Shown: positions 35,101-46,176 of the stretch, one piece after another
How the letters are laid out: every line of letters starts with the position of its first letter
How positions within the stretch are numbered: position 1 is the first letter of the stretch
Assembly (NCBI GenBank): GCA_947172415.1
Contig: OX359190.1
Location: 2,418,001 to 2,482,000 of the forward strand
DNA from: Chondrosia reniformis
Lineage: Eukaryota; Porifera; Demospongiae; Chondrillida; Chondrillidae
DNA length: 64,000 nt
Direction of reading: 5' to 3'
Made by a program: the position numbers and the translations under genes
Notes under the pieces: generated by a model
Seen by the model: the letters and a program-made list of their open reading frames with translations, nothing else
Databases searched by the model: none
What the model was told of the DNA's origin: nothing

Positions 35101-37290
35101 TGAATAATTTCCTTCACTAGAGAGGATTTCTGAAATTTCTCTGAAAGTTCATCAAACCCATCCAAAATGAATAGCACTCCCTTTCCCTTAGATGACCTAA
35201 TATGGTCGCATAAAGTAGTAATTTCATCTTCTTCAAGAGAATAGTTAACATCAAAAGTGCAGCTCTCTACCAAATCTTCCAAAGTGAGCTTGTGTTTAGG
35301 GTCTGAAGGTAGACCTCTCAGAACAACATGGATCAACAGTTCAAAATCTTTACCAAATCTTCCTTGTACCGAGTCTGAACACATCTTCTTTGTTAGAGTT
35401 GATTTGCCAATACCTGCTTCCCCATCAATTAGGATCTTCTTACGACCAGTACCATCTCCCACATAGCTCAGAATATTGTCATATTGGATGGGCTTTGCTT
35501 CCTCCTTTGACTTTCTTTCCAAATCAGCATCAGTTTTTATAGTACAGTCGGGATTGACTAGACTAAGGTTGATGTACTCAACCTTACTGTGATCAGGAAT
35601 CCAATTTTCCTCTGATATATCATGAGACAGGTAGACACGATTTAGACTTTCTTTAGCTTGCTATATAAATACATCAAAAGAAAGAAACGATATTTATATA
35701 TATCTAAAAGGCAAAACCTTGTCAAACTGAATGCCCTTGTGACCAACTGTTCAAAGGCTGTTAGGATTAGTGAGGTATCACATACTACAATACCTAACTG
35801 AAAGAGTATATATTGATTCCATTTGTCACTTGAAACTTTTACAAATTGACAATTAAATTTAAATTTTATATTATCCAAAGACAAGTCAACTCTTTTTTAC
35901 TTTCAATCCGGTTAGTAGATATTATTTAGGCTTATCGAGTGCTTTTCATGGATGTTAACATCTTACGTGACTATATAGAACTACCAAGCAATGAATTCTC
36001 TATTATTGTGGAATTTGTATAACTGAACATGGATGCACATGTTCGATATAAAATTATATGCAATTGTGTTCACAGAAATCTTATTTGACTATATATGTGT
36101 TGTATACGATGTGTGAGAAGAACTGATACATATTTAGCCTAATACAAAAACCTACCATAAATGTCTGATCATTTGATTTGGGAGATTTGATGGCATCTGT
36201 TGATGTGTTCTGTATACCTAAAATATACCAATTAAAATTGGTGAGCTACGTAGTAATCACATTTGTGACTAGCAATTAAAAAGTACCAGATACTATAGTT
36301 TACATTAAAATTGCTTGTAGATCTAAGACTTATTTAAAATATTCTATAATCATGATCAATTAAAAGCCATGCCGGCATATATCAGTATCTAAGTAAGGAT
36401 GGCCCAAAAAATGGCCACCATATTCAATGTAGTGTATTATTTGAAAATAAACAACAAATGCATTTGTACGTAGTCTTTTTAAGCTTCCAAAACATCACTT
36501 CTTATCCATATAGTGAGGATTATAGCTAAACTATTTATATATGAAGCCTTAGCCAAGTAATTATATTTTTAAAATTTATACCCGATTACCATGGCATTCA
36601 GATGCATACGATTTTATTAACTTCCTGTATAAATTTACACCTTTATCCTATTAATCAGGAATTTCATTTATACAATTCCATGCACAAAGAGCTTTTCTTA
36701 ACCAACATAAGAATCATTTCTCAGAAAACACTCTGAGTAAATAGGAACCTTTTTAATCTGTAATCACACTATAGGAGCTATACGTTTATATAATTTCTGA
36801 AAACAAACGTTACGTAGCTATCTATTGACAAGGAAGGTGCATGTTTCTCTACTACAAGCCATAGACATGTACATGGTAATAGATGCTTATTCACATGCTC
36901 AAGAGTCTTTGAGACACAACTTTCTGTCAAAACATGTTTTGCCATCAATCAATCATTTTCATACCCACCTGATGAGGTAATTTTGAGAGATAAGAAAACT
37001 TCAATAGCCTTTGCAAACCTCTTGTTCGTGTTTGTAGTTTCAGGAGCTTCCTTTAGTACTTTGGCAGCTGCTTTAAGTGTCTCTGGAGCTGGGTCATTGT
37101 GAAGGAACTGGTGGAACAGGTTATTTGCATCAGCTGCACTTGAACTAGAGTCTATTTGTTGTCTCTGTCCTTGAGATATGGCATGCTCACGTTCAAGATC
37201 AAAACGTACAACTTTAGTATTACAGTGCTTTATATGACTCTCCCTGTGCTGGTCCAGGAAGGCAATGACCTCATCTGGACTCCTTTCCAT
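29189..37290 (-). CDS. NLR receptor: CARD-like, NACHT, LRR; 11 coding exons
   Basis: Exons (minus): 37290-36969, 36217-36156, 35660-33980, 33230-33160, 33043-32950, 31878-31697, 30852-30711, 30136-29988, 29930-29744, 29677-29517, 29452-29189. Every junction is GT-AG and phase-consistent; total 3315 nt, 1104 residues. Residues 1-107 look like a death-fold domain, CARD-like in the helix pattern around ADANNLFHQFL. NACHT: Walker A GEAGIGKST at 208-216, Walker B LFILDGFDEL at 291-300, then FIITSRP. After the helical region, residues about 689-1104 are leucine-rich repeats (for example SLRKLSMYKV, ALVKLTIKC), mostly one or two per exon. The architecture matches cytosolic pattern receptors that oligomerise on sensing microbes. 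The start ATG is 2 bp after an acceptor, so a 5' untranslated exon probably lies upstream. CARD assignment is less sure than NACHT. Confidence 0.87.
30270..30600 (+). repeat. Interspersed repeat, copy 2 (see 2640-3025)
   Basis: Begins near AAACTCGTGGGGCCACC and ends near GGGCTGCCCCTAAAAT, with ATGAAGCCATACAAT inside. It lies in an LRR-region intron of the NLR. Confidence 0.5.
31210..31314. mobile_element. Small MITE, TIR TAGTCTCGC
   Basis: TAGTCTCGCGTGGCCCAGAC on the left and GGACTATGCGAGACTA on the right are inverted over about 30 bp with mismatches. A relative is at 54453-54527. Located in NLR intron 6. Confidence 0.7.
31946..32450. repeat. NLR intron 6 block, duplicated at 39954-40495
   Basis: About 500 bp that matches 39954-40495 almost base for base, ending in CTGAAGAAGACCTTCAGGGT plus CGAAA. 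It carries no NLR exon on either strand. Confidence 0.85.
33299..33450. repeat. Diverged fold-back fragment in an NLR intron
   Basis: GGGATGGTACATCCTTCGAC ... TTTCGACCCTGGGGGTCAGT ... CCATCCC is a partial hairpin related to the 12945-13056 fold-back and to 14040-14075 (GATAAGTTCGACxCAGTT). Confidence 0.5.
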
Positions 37291-37292
37291 TG

Positions 37293-39660
37293 CTACAGAA
37301 CACAAAAACAACAGGTAAATTTAAAGACTTGCATCATATTACAGTAATGTCTATTTATTCTAGCCTGTACTAAAGCGATAATTCAGAAAAAAATGAAGAC
37401 AAAATGGTAAACTGAAGTTGTATAGTAAAATTAATGGTAGCCCTCATGTCCATCTTATAACAATTTATATATAGACAATATAGTGACTGCACTTTGTTAC
37501 TGGTTTTGTGTGAAATGGTATAGCTACCGGTCAGAGATATAAACCTAAAAATACACGGCAAATATATACACTTTATTACATCTAAGAGCATTTTACACAC
37601 ATATATATATGTAAAAGGAGGTGTGAAAAATGTGATTGCTTCAGGTTTCGAACCATCCACCCTCTCCATCTAGACAAACAAGTGAGTTATCATACGTACC
37701 TATCAGAGTTAACTGGAAAATATGCCTCTATATAAGCTGTGTCAGCTTCTGTTAGGATTTTAATTAGCCAGCAGACATGACAAAAACCTTAATTACACAG
37801 TAGGGTTAATTAAAATAAATGCCACTGAATTCAAGAACGTCTATATATAAATGTGCAATATACACTGCAGTCCTTAAGTTATATTTAGTGATCATAGTGA
37901 CATCGTCATACGTATATATAACAATTTGAGTTTTAAACCTATAGGCCTACACTGCAAAGGCTTTTTACTATATGTAAACTATGAATCATACACGTGAAAG
38001 CTTTAGCAAAGCTTATGCCAGTTTGAATGATATGAATCTAATTTAACAAATGAATCTAATTTAACAAAACAATCAGATGCTATACAGATAAGATACTACA
38101 TATTCAGGTAGATCATTTTCTATGACCCTATATAGTGAGAGGTGAGGTTGATTAAAGTAACTCTTGCCAAAAGATTTCACTAAAGGCTAAGTAATCTCCA
38201 ATTATTTCTTAAGAGAATGTTGGCCATTTACATGAAATTCAACACTGCAATAATGACTATGAATATCATTAAGTTTATGTTTCCTGTAACATTATCAACA
38301 CATGATTTTGGGAATCAACCAATCACTCAGGAATCACTAATATCCTATCTCAAAGGTGGATTCATGCATGCTAAATTTTGTCAATTATTAGGACTTTGAC
38401 AATGTCTTGACTGTATAGATCTGTGAAGTGAATTTGAAAATGTGAATGTGAATGTGAAAGTGAATAGTAACATTTGAGGTGAATTGTTCAGCTATATATA
38501 CATGAATCATACAACACCCTTGCTTGTAGGATTCATGCATAGCTAATGCTTCACTGTGTAACATCCCTTTCTTGTTTATGTGCTTTTTGTGCCATCCCTA
38601 CATTTTCACTATTTTTGTAGAAAATTTTTATTTTTCTCTAGTTTCTGTACTTTTTATGGAGCATAAGCTAGGAATTCGATTGTATTTAAACCCATTTTGG
38701 CTTCGCAATCTTCGATTGATTATGACGTCATTAAAATGGCGAATTTATTGAGGCCTTGACTCTGGGGCCATGAAAACTGTCATACTCAATAATAGCGTTA
38801 TCGCTCTCGCTTCTACAAAGAATACAGCTCGGAAAATTTGCAATAGTTTCGTTTAACAATTAGTCCAAAAGCTTGTATAGTTTTTTTAGTTATGGCTGAC
38901 GAAGAATAAGAAGAATAGGAAGACGAAATATAGCTAATTAAAAATCTGCGCACCTTAAAATTAGCATATTTTGTACCTAGGGACAATATGAATATTTACT
39001 CCATCTTACTTTATTGATCTTGGAAGATCTATATCTTGCAAGCTAGCTAGATTGCGTTAATCAGCTCTGCTACTGATATGGCTTCCCACTTTCCCTTTTC
39101 CCTTTTCCCCACTCCTGCGCTAGCGCGGCAACTGCTGCAACTCAAATAGTCTCCAGATAGGTATATAGATCGGTCTATGTATGAGTCGAGGAAATGAAGG
39201 AAAGTATTATATTGATCTTTCGGTATTGATCTCGTGATCTAACTATAAACTGCGCATGCGCTGCTCGCTATGTATACCGTAATTCTCTAAAAATTCGGAA
39301 ACATTAATTATTCGGGCATGCAGCAATGTTTACTTAGCGAAGGAAGAATTTTGTAAGCCATCATGCAGAGTATTGCTGCATTTAAGCTTCCCGAAAGCCG
39401 CCATTTGAAAATACGTAAGTAGATTCTGTGCTTATACAAATAGATCTGTAAAATCCCGAACACCGAAGACACATAAGAGACAAGAGATCTTAATCGGGAT
39501 ATCTCGTCCTTTTAATCCAGTACCCATATTGTGCTGGGACATTAATAGTAGAAAGTTTAACTAACGTTTCACTAGTGTATCGATTGAAGTACATAAAGTT
39601 GTTCTAATGAAGTCTTGAAATAGAGTGATTGCAGTATATTCAATTTTGTGTATGTAGCGT
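37293..39660. other. NLR 5' flank, no gene seen
   Basis: AT-rich to about 38650, then more CpG-containing sequence to about 39450. A noncoding first exon and promoter of the NLR are expected here, but I could not place them. Confidence 0.4.
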
Positions 39661-39664
39661 ATAA

Positions 39665-40495
39665 TATCGGTCCAGTAATTACAGTTCAATTAATGAGCCT
39701 CAAAATTACATACTGTTTATACTTCTTTACACTACTTGAAAGATCAGCTAGGATTGACTGTGCATCAAAAATATATAATATTTACCTATATACAACAAAG
39801 AAGAAAAATGTATATATAGAGTGCATCAGACAAAGTTATAAATCATGTATACTGTGGTAGAATTTGAATACAATGTCATAGCAAAGACAATTACATACTC
39901 CTCTTCTACTAACAAACTTTTTAGTTCAATGATCCTCATGAAATTAAGGTATTATAATTTATCCATAATTATAGTATGTGCTAAAAGTAGTGATACCTCT
40001 AGATATGCTCCAATATATATTTGAAGGTGAATCACTCAACAAGGCAAGTGCTAGAATGTCAATAAATCACTCATTAAAAACTCAATCCCTGGTAACTCCA
40101 TGTTAAATTGATTGAGTGAAAAAGGTCATCATAATTGAGTTTAAGGCAGTTTTGCATTGATATTTCTTCGGATCATTTCTTATATACAATGTCATCATAT
40201 TTCCTTCCGATCCATTTGATTGCTATCCATGCAGTTTCTTTCCTTGTCATTCCTTTATTTGTCACCTATTTATTTTTAAATTAGCTTTGTAAGCCACTTG
40301 ATCACTTGCCTCACTGGGTGATTTCTCCCTCGAATCTGATGAGTGTAAGTTACTTTTGGCATGTAAAAGTATATAAAATGTAGACTCAACACATGCAGAT
40401 TATATGTTATGTATATGGTCACTGAAGAAGACCCTCAGGGTCGAAACGTCTGACAACAAAGAAGAAAGAACAAAACTTTGTCTTTAGAGTCAAAA
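39665..40495 (-). pseudogene. Relic of a tandem NLR paralogue (deletion derivative)
   Basis: 39665-39945 matches the NLR 3' flank (27140-27412) and 39954-40495 matches NLR intron 6 (31946-32450), in the same order and orientation. In the NLR locus these blocks are 4.5 kb apart and enclose the last five exons; here they abut. The simplest reading is a direct duplication of the locus followed by deletion of the exons. No LRR-coding sequence remains. The relic has a 33 bp extra segment near 40275. Confidence 0.7.
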
Positions 40496-41100
40496 CCTGG
40501 CCGATCCCAATGAGCTAAAGCCTGTGCATGTGATGATTCTCATTGGTGGGAATTTGTGGTCCGCCAGGGTCAGGCTTGTTCCGTGAGGCAGTGCAGGACT
40601 AGTATAACTGGTCTTAGGTTGGTCAGGTACGCCGGGCCGTTCCCAAGCAGCTTCTCTTACGACGCAAGTAGTGGAATTGTCAAACAGAGTTTGGGGCACG
40701 AAGTACTTCTACCTCCACATGGTGTGCCTTCACACTCACATTTACACTCTGTAAAGTGATGCAAAATGAAGTACTACAGCACCATTCCAGTAACACTCAA
40801 AAGGAGAAGAAACAGTATGGTCTATTTACAAGCATGAAGAACTTGTTTAAGAACTACATTATTTTAACATTTTAAAAAATTTAAAATCATGTACATGATC
40901 TGTCAAACAAAAATGATCATTCTTATAATGAGATTGGTATAAAAAGATATGCTTCAAAATATAACCCAGCTCATCGCAAATGCATACATCTACGTAAGTA
41001 TTCAGTATACTCTTGTAAATTATTGGTCCAAATTATTCTATTACACAAGTAACTATTATACAAATCCAAAGGCCGGCCTATGTCCCTTAGATGCGGCAAC
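40496..41100. other. Unassigned stretch
   Basis: 40500-40760 is GC-richer with open frames on both strands that match nothing I recognise; 40760-41060 is AT-rich. It may be an old repeat. Confidence 0.35.
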
Positions 41101-41234
41101 GTTACAGGACAGGAAAAAAGAAGGAAGTAAACGAAAAAGAAAAAAAAGGAAAAGTCTTAGAGGAAAACACTTGAAAGGAAAAAAGGGAAAAACTTTCCTC
41201 TCAAGTAAAACGAAAAAGGAAAAAAAGATCTAGG

Positions 41235-41520
41235 TCAAGTCCTTTGCAAGGACTGCAACAGGACCTATATAGATAAGACGAAGAGGACTCTTAAGGTGAG
41301 ACTTGGGGAGAACTAACACAGTGAAGAGAGGTGATCCTAACAATGGCATCGTTATTCACGCCCATGAAATCCAGCATAAGATTGAATAGGTTGAGAGTTA
41401 AGAGTAGATACTACACCTAATTACCGACAGAGAAGAATCATGGAAGCCATGCGGATTAAGAGCAGTAGTGGGGTGATGAACTTGCAGTTGAGTCCGAGGG
41501 TGTTAAGGGTGTTATAAGGG
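41235..41520 (+). pseudogene. GIY-YIG endonuclease fragment, Penelope-like element
   Basis: In shifting plus-strand frames one reads CKDCNRTYID-TKRTLKVRLGE, then SDPNNGIVIHAHEIQH, then RRIMEAMRIKSSSGVMN. This matches the C-terminal GIY-YIG domain of Penelope-type retroelements (xCxxCxxxYIGxTxRxLxxRxxEH, then an HxH region and a late Glu). Stops and frameshifts break it (for example after LGEN). It lies about 65 bp upstream of the PCTP-like start codon. Confidence 0.6.
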
Positions 41521-41586
41521 CAGTAATAAACTACATAGCTAGCTACTCCCGGAATAAGGCTCCTCCTATAACCCAGCTGAAACAAA

Positions 41587-44500
41587 ATGGCTGACAGCAA
41601 AGGACACGCCAAGGCTCCGGAAACGCTAGAAGAAGCGAAGAAAGCATCGCTTTGTTCTGAAGTTTTTAGCGAGGATGACTTCAAGCAGGCGGCTCTCGAT
41701 TTTTGCAAAATGAATCTCGAAGGCTACGAGTTCTTTCTAGAAACCATGAATATAAAGTTCTACCGAAAATACCAAAAAGTTAGCTAATATGCTTTAGCTT
41801 CCTCTAATAATTTAATAGAATTAGGAATTAGGTTAATTATTTTCTTGCTGTAAACAATTCATGGATTCATAAATGATCAAGATCAAGAGAAAGACAAAGA
41901 TTCCCAGGGTCACTGATGAAGGGTGAAATTCGTCCAAAGGTTTAATTCCCTATAGGCTTTTTTACAGAATAGGGGCATCTATAGCATGAAAATCTAATAC
42001 ACCATTTTCCTACATGTTATGCCTACTCTGTAAAAAAGCCTATAGGGAACTAAACCTGAAGACAGCTTTGGATGAAGATTTTTCTTTTCTTTTCTTTCTT
42101 CTTCTGCTCCACTGGGCCATGTAGGAAAATGGTGTATTAGATTTTTCATGTAGGCCAGGTACATTTACAATATTTCATGTACGTAGGACTCCAAGTTATA
42201 TGAGTACAAGATCATTGGTGTTCAGGAAGATCTGGATCCAGAAATATCTGCTCAAGTGTACATGGACTGGGATTATCGGAAAAAATGGGACACATTTGTA
42301 TTAGGTAAATATATATCGTATAGACCTAAATTTTTGTAGGACTAAACTTTCGCGGTTTTCGCGGATTGGCAGCCATCCGCGAAAGTTAAGTCCCACGAAA
42401 ATTTAGGTCCATACAGTAGCTACCGAGAGACCTGTATTGGGTAAATATATAGCTACAGAGAGGCCTGTATTAGGTAAATATATAGCTACAGAGAGGCCTG
42501 TATTGGGTAAATATATAACTACAGAGAGGCCTGTATTGGGTAAATATATAGCTACAGAGAGGCCTGTATTGGGTAAATATATAGCTACAGAGAGGCCTGT
42601 ATTGGGTAAATATATAGCTACAGAGAGGCCTGTATTGGGTAAATATATAGCTACAGAGAGGCCTGTATTGGGTAAATATATAGCTACAGAGAGGCCTGTA
42701 TTGGGTAAATATATAACTACAGAGAGGCCTGTATTGGGTAAATATATAGCTACAGAGAGGCCTGTATTGGGTAAATATATAGCTACAGAGAGGCCTGTAT
42801 TGGGTAAATATATAACTACAGAGAGGCCTGTATTGGGTAAATATATAGCTACAGTGAGGCCTGTATTAGGTAAGTATATATAGCTACAGAGAGGCCTGTA
42901 TTGGGTAAATATATAGCTACAGTGAGGCCTGTATTGGGTAAATATATAGCTACAGAGAGGCCTGTATTAGGTAAATATATAGCTACAGTGAGGCCTGTAT
43001 TAGGTAAATATATAGCTACAGTGAGGCCTGTATTGGGTATATATATAGCTACAGTGAGGCCTGTATTGGGTAAATATATAGCTACAGAGGGGCTTGGATT
43101 TATTGACTGTTACTCAATAAAACTGTTGCTACACATATATTCTATTCTCTATATTGTAATGAATAAGAATCAGTATTCTGAGCACCCTCAGAACAGTACC
43201 AAGAATCAATAGTTTATAGCATTATTGGTTAGCTGTATGTCACTTTATCTTGCACTGCAGACCTGCATCCTATCAAAGATGACAAGAGTGGCAAGGAGGG
43301 ACTGTACTGGCTGGTAGACTACCCATGGCCTCTCTGGGACAGAGATGTATCCTCATTGTCCATTCAAACAGTTTCTCAATCTTTATGTGATGAAAGGGAG
43401 AGTTATATGATTGTGCAATACCTGTACAAGGTTTTACAGTAAATGTACTGGAAATATCTTCTCTTGGTTGAGGGATGTATCCATACACTATAATATGTAT
43501 GTATATGTATCTATACACTATAATATGTATCCATACACTATAATATGTATGTATATGTATCTATACACTAATGTATGTATATGTATCTATATGTACGTAT
43601 ATGTATCTATACACTATAATATGTACGTATATGTATCTATACACTATAATATGTATGTATATGTATCTATACACTATAATATGTATGTATATGTATCCAT
43701 ACACTATAATATAATGTATATATGTATCTACACAGTATAGTTTACAAGCTGATATACAGGTAAAATTCCCAGAAACAGTTGTCTGGTCCAATGAAGTAAA
43801 AGAAGAAAGAGAAGACTCCTGTATCCTCATCCAAAGCTCTCACCAGATTTAGTTCCCTATAGGAATTTACAGAGTAGGCATAACATGGAAAATGTTGTAT
43901 TAGGTAATTTATTTGCAAACTTGTATTTTACATTGTTGTGGACATATATTTGTTGAAAGATTAATAGTGTTAAAGCTTCTCTTATGAATAATCACTCTTC
44001 AATGTTCTACATCTACTTTAGAGTAGAAGACCTATAGGGAATTAAGTCAAGTGAGAACTTTGGATTAGGATACAAGAGATTTCTACTTCTACTTATCCAC
44101 TGGTACAGACAGCTGTTTCTGGGAATTCCACCCTTCCTGTATTCTGTATTTTACAATTATCATACTGTTTGAACTCACCAAATGTACACATAGTATACTA
44201 TATCTGTGCCTTCCTTGACTTCATTGTTGCTGTATAGTACACGTTTGTAAGAGATGCTAGGTTGGTTGAGGTTAATGGAATGAAGACCTGGGTGGTGATG
44301 GCTAGAAGTGAGCAGTTTGAGAGCGTGCCAGAGAAAGACGGATACGTCAGGGTGGATGGCTATGTACAGACCTGCGTTATGCAAAGTGATGGAAAGAAGG
44401 GATCCAAAGGTATCGTGTGGAACTGCCATATTTATAGTGTCTAACTACACTGGGACTGAGGAGTAGTTTGTGTTAAAAACTACCAACCTACCTATACATG

Positions 44501-45592
44501 TAGCTACAAAATCAATTAGTTAATCAATGTAGATTTTGAGAGAATTCTGGTTTATCTGATAGTTGATCTTTTTAATGGAATTTGATGTGTTCCTTTTAGT
44601 CTTTGAATCCAGCCCCTTCCTCTAGTAAATGTTTTTTTAAAAGTTGAAAAGAATTACCCTCAAAGTATCCTACATTGGCTTCCTCCTACGTATGTTATGA
44701 TAAATGTGGTATGGTTCAAAGCTGAAAGATTAATCCAATCACCATTACTACTTCTAATCTCCTTGCTTTCACTCCGAGCTTGTTTCTACCCTCAGCTTAT
44801 ATGCATTACTATGACAACCCAAAAGGCAATATTCCAACTTGGCTGATCAACTGGGTGTGCAAGGTGGGTGGGTATTAAGACTTCATCGGGAGTATTTACA
44901 CATGAGTATTTCCTGTTGGACAGTGCATGTTTTATGAATAATGAATAATTCTTGTCATTAGTGTTCCTCTGAATATTATGGTCAAAATCCATTCATATTC
45001 GCTCAAAGTGTTATATAGGGAGAGCTCTATTTTATAAGTCCATTAATTCTACAGTTTCTGTATTTTCTGTAATTTTTACCCAATGATATTGCCAAACATA
45101 TTCATTAAGGTTCCATATACAGTGTATTATTGATGTACATATCTGTGAATAGAACTGTTTTGTGACTGCCTACATGAAAAATCTAAGATACCATTTTCCT
45201 ACATGCTATATGCCTATTCTGTAAAAGAGCCTATAGGGGAACTAAACCTAAAGAGAGCTTTGGATGAGGATACAGGAGTCTTTTCTTCCTTCTTTTCCCT
45301 TCTTTCATCTTCTTCTCCATTGAGTCAGCCGTTTCTGGGAATTCCACCCTTCATCAGTGATCCTGGGAGTCTTTGTCTTTTCTTTATCTTGATCTTCTAT
45401 GAATCCTTGGCATGCATATCTAAAAGTATTGTATTGTTCACTTATGTTCTGCATGTGTTTGTATAGACTGGAGTTCCACAATTTCTGAAGTCAATGCATC
45501 AAGCTGTCTTGAAGTATCCAGAGTATTTGAAAGAAAATGGCCGTAGTTTATTCACTTTTGATGATGTCAGTACCATTAAAGTCAACCAATGA
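41587..45592 (+). CDS. PCTP/StarD2-like START-domain lipid-transfer protein, 6 exons
   Basis: Exons: 41587-41778, 42187-42304, 43261-43346, 44238-44409, 44796-44863, 45467-45592; all GT-AG, phases match, 762 nt (253 residues). From about residue 65 it follows the START fold of phosphatidylcholine transfer protein: YEYKIIGVQED, then VYMDWDYRKKWD, LYWLVDYPWPLWDRD, RKKGS-type SDGKKGSK, and the lid/C-terminal helix GNIPTWLINWVCK-TGVPQFL. PCTP binds one phosphatidylcholine and shuttles it through cytosol between membranes. There is no signal or membrane segment. The family member is slightly longer than human PCTP at both ends. The exon 1 donor is GTTAGC, weaker than the others. It lies head to tail with the protease gene less than 0.6 kb downstream. 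Confidence 0.9.
41880..42160. repeat. Two repeat-A copies head to head (intron 1 of PCTP-like gene)
   Basis: 41880-42000 is minus-oriented and 42001-42160 plus-oriented; together they form an inverted repeat centred near 42000 (TTTTTTACAGAATAGG / CTACTCTGTAAAAAAGCC). Confidence 0.7.
42418..43092. repeat. 33 bp minisatellite, about 20 copies, built on a 5' splice site
   Basis: Unit GGGTAAATATATAGCTACAG plus AGAGGCCTGTATT. It starts about 110 bp after the exon 2 donor of the PCTP-like gene. Each unit repeats the donor context (TGTATTxGGTAAATATAT) and also has a TACAG acceptor-like end. The repeat is open in all copies (11-residue period), which explains long false ORFs at 42437-42883 and 42901-43212. 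Confidence 0.95.
43485..43735. repeat. Minisatellite GTATGTATATGTATCTATAC
   Basis: Units of GTATGTATATGTATCTATAC plus ACTATAAT and shortened forms, about eight copies, in intron 3 of the PCTP-like gene. Confidence 0.85.
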
Positions 45593-46176
45593 ATTGTAGA
45601 TCTCTATTTAATATACATACGTAGTTTGTAGAGGAATAAAATTTGTATACTTTTAGACAATTCTTTCACTGAGAATTATCAACCTTTTGTATACTACAAT
45701 TGTATCATTATGATATTGTCCATGTGGTACATCACGGATTAATTGTATAACTCTTTATTGGTTATGGTAATTTGTATACACTGTACATGGAATAACATAT
45801 CTTTGTATGAATACTGTATTCATTAAGAAATTTAATTTAATCTGGTGAAAATTATGATTCAGTCAGTTATGAAATTTGCAACCACAATCTTCAGATGTCT
45901 GGTACAATCTATACAAGTTTATTTTCATAACTGACATGGGTAATGAATAGTTTACAAGTTAACTTTGAATCACTACTCACCCGAGGTATAGAATATAGAA
46001 AATTAATGAGGCAAGTCACAAAAAGGAAATGCATGTGTTACAGCTGGGCAACTGTTTTGAATCTTTGTGCATTGTATTGATTAAGTTAATCAATTACTTT
46101 ATGCCTAATTATTATAATATCCTCCTTTTTTAATTTGTGACGCCTGTTATAAAAAGGTAATAATTGGCTTTGCCAG

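Noticed and set aside
42437-43212. Long plus-strand ORFs of 148 and 103 residues with an 11-residue period
   Set aside because: They are read-through of the 33 bp minisatellite in an intron; every frame stays open because the unit length is a multiple of three.
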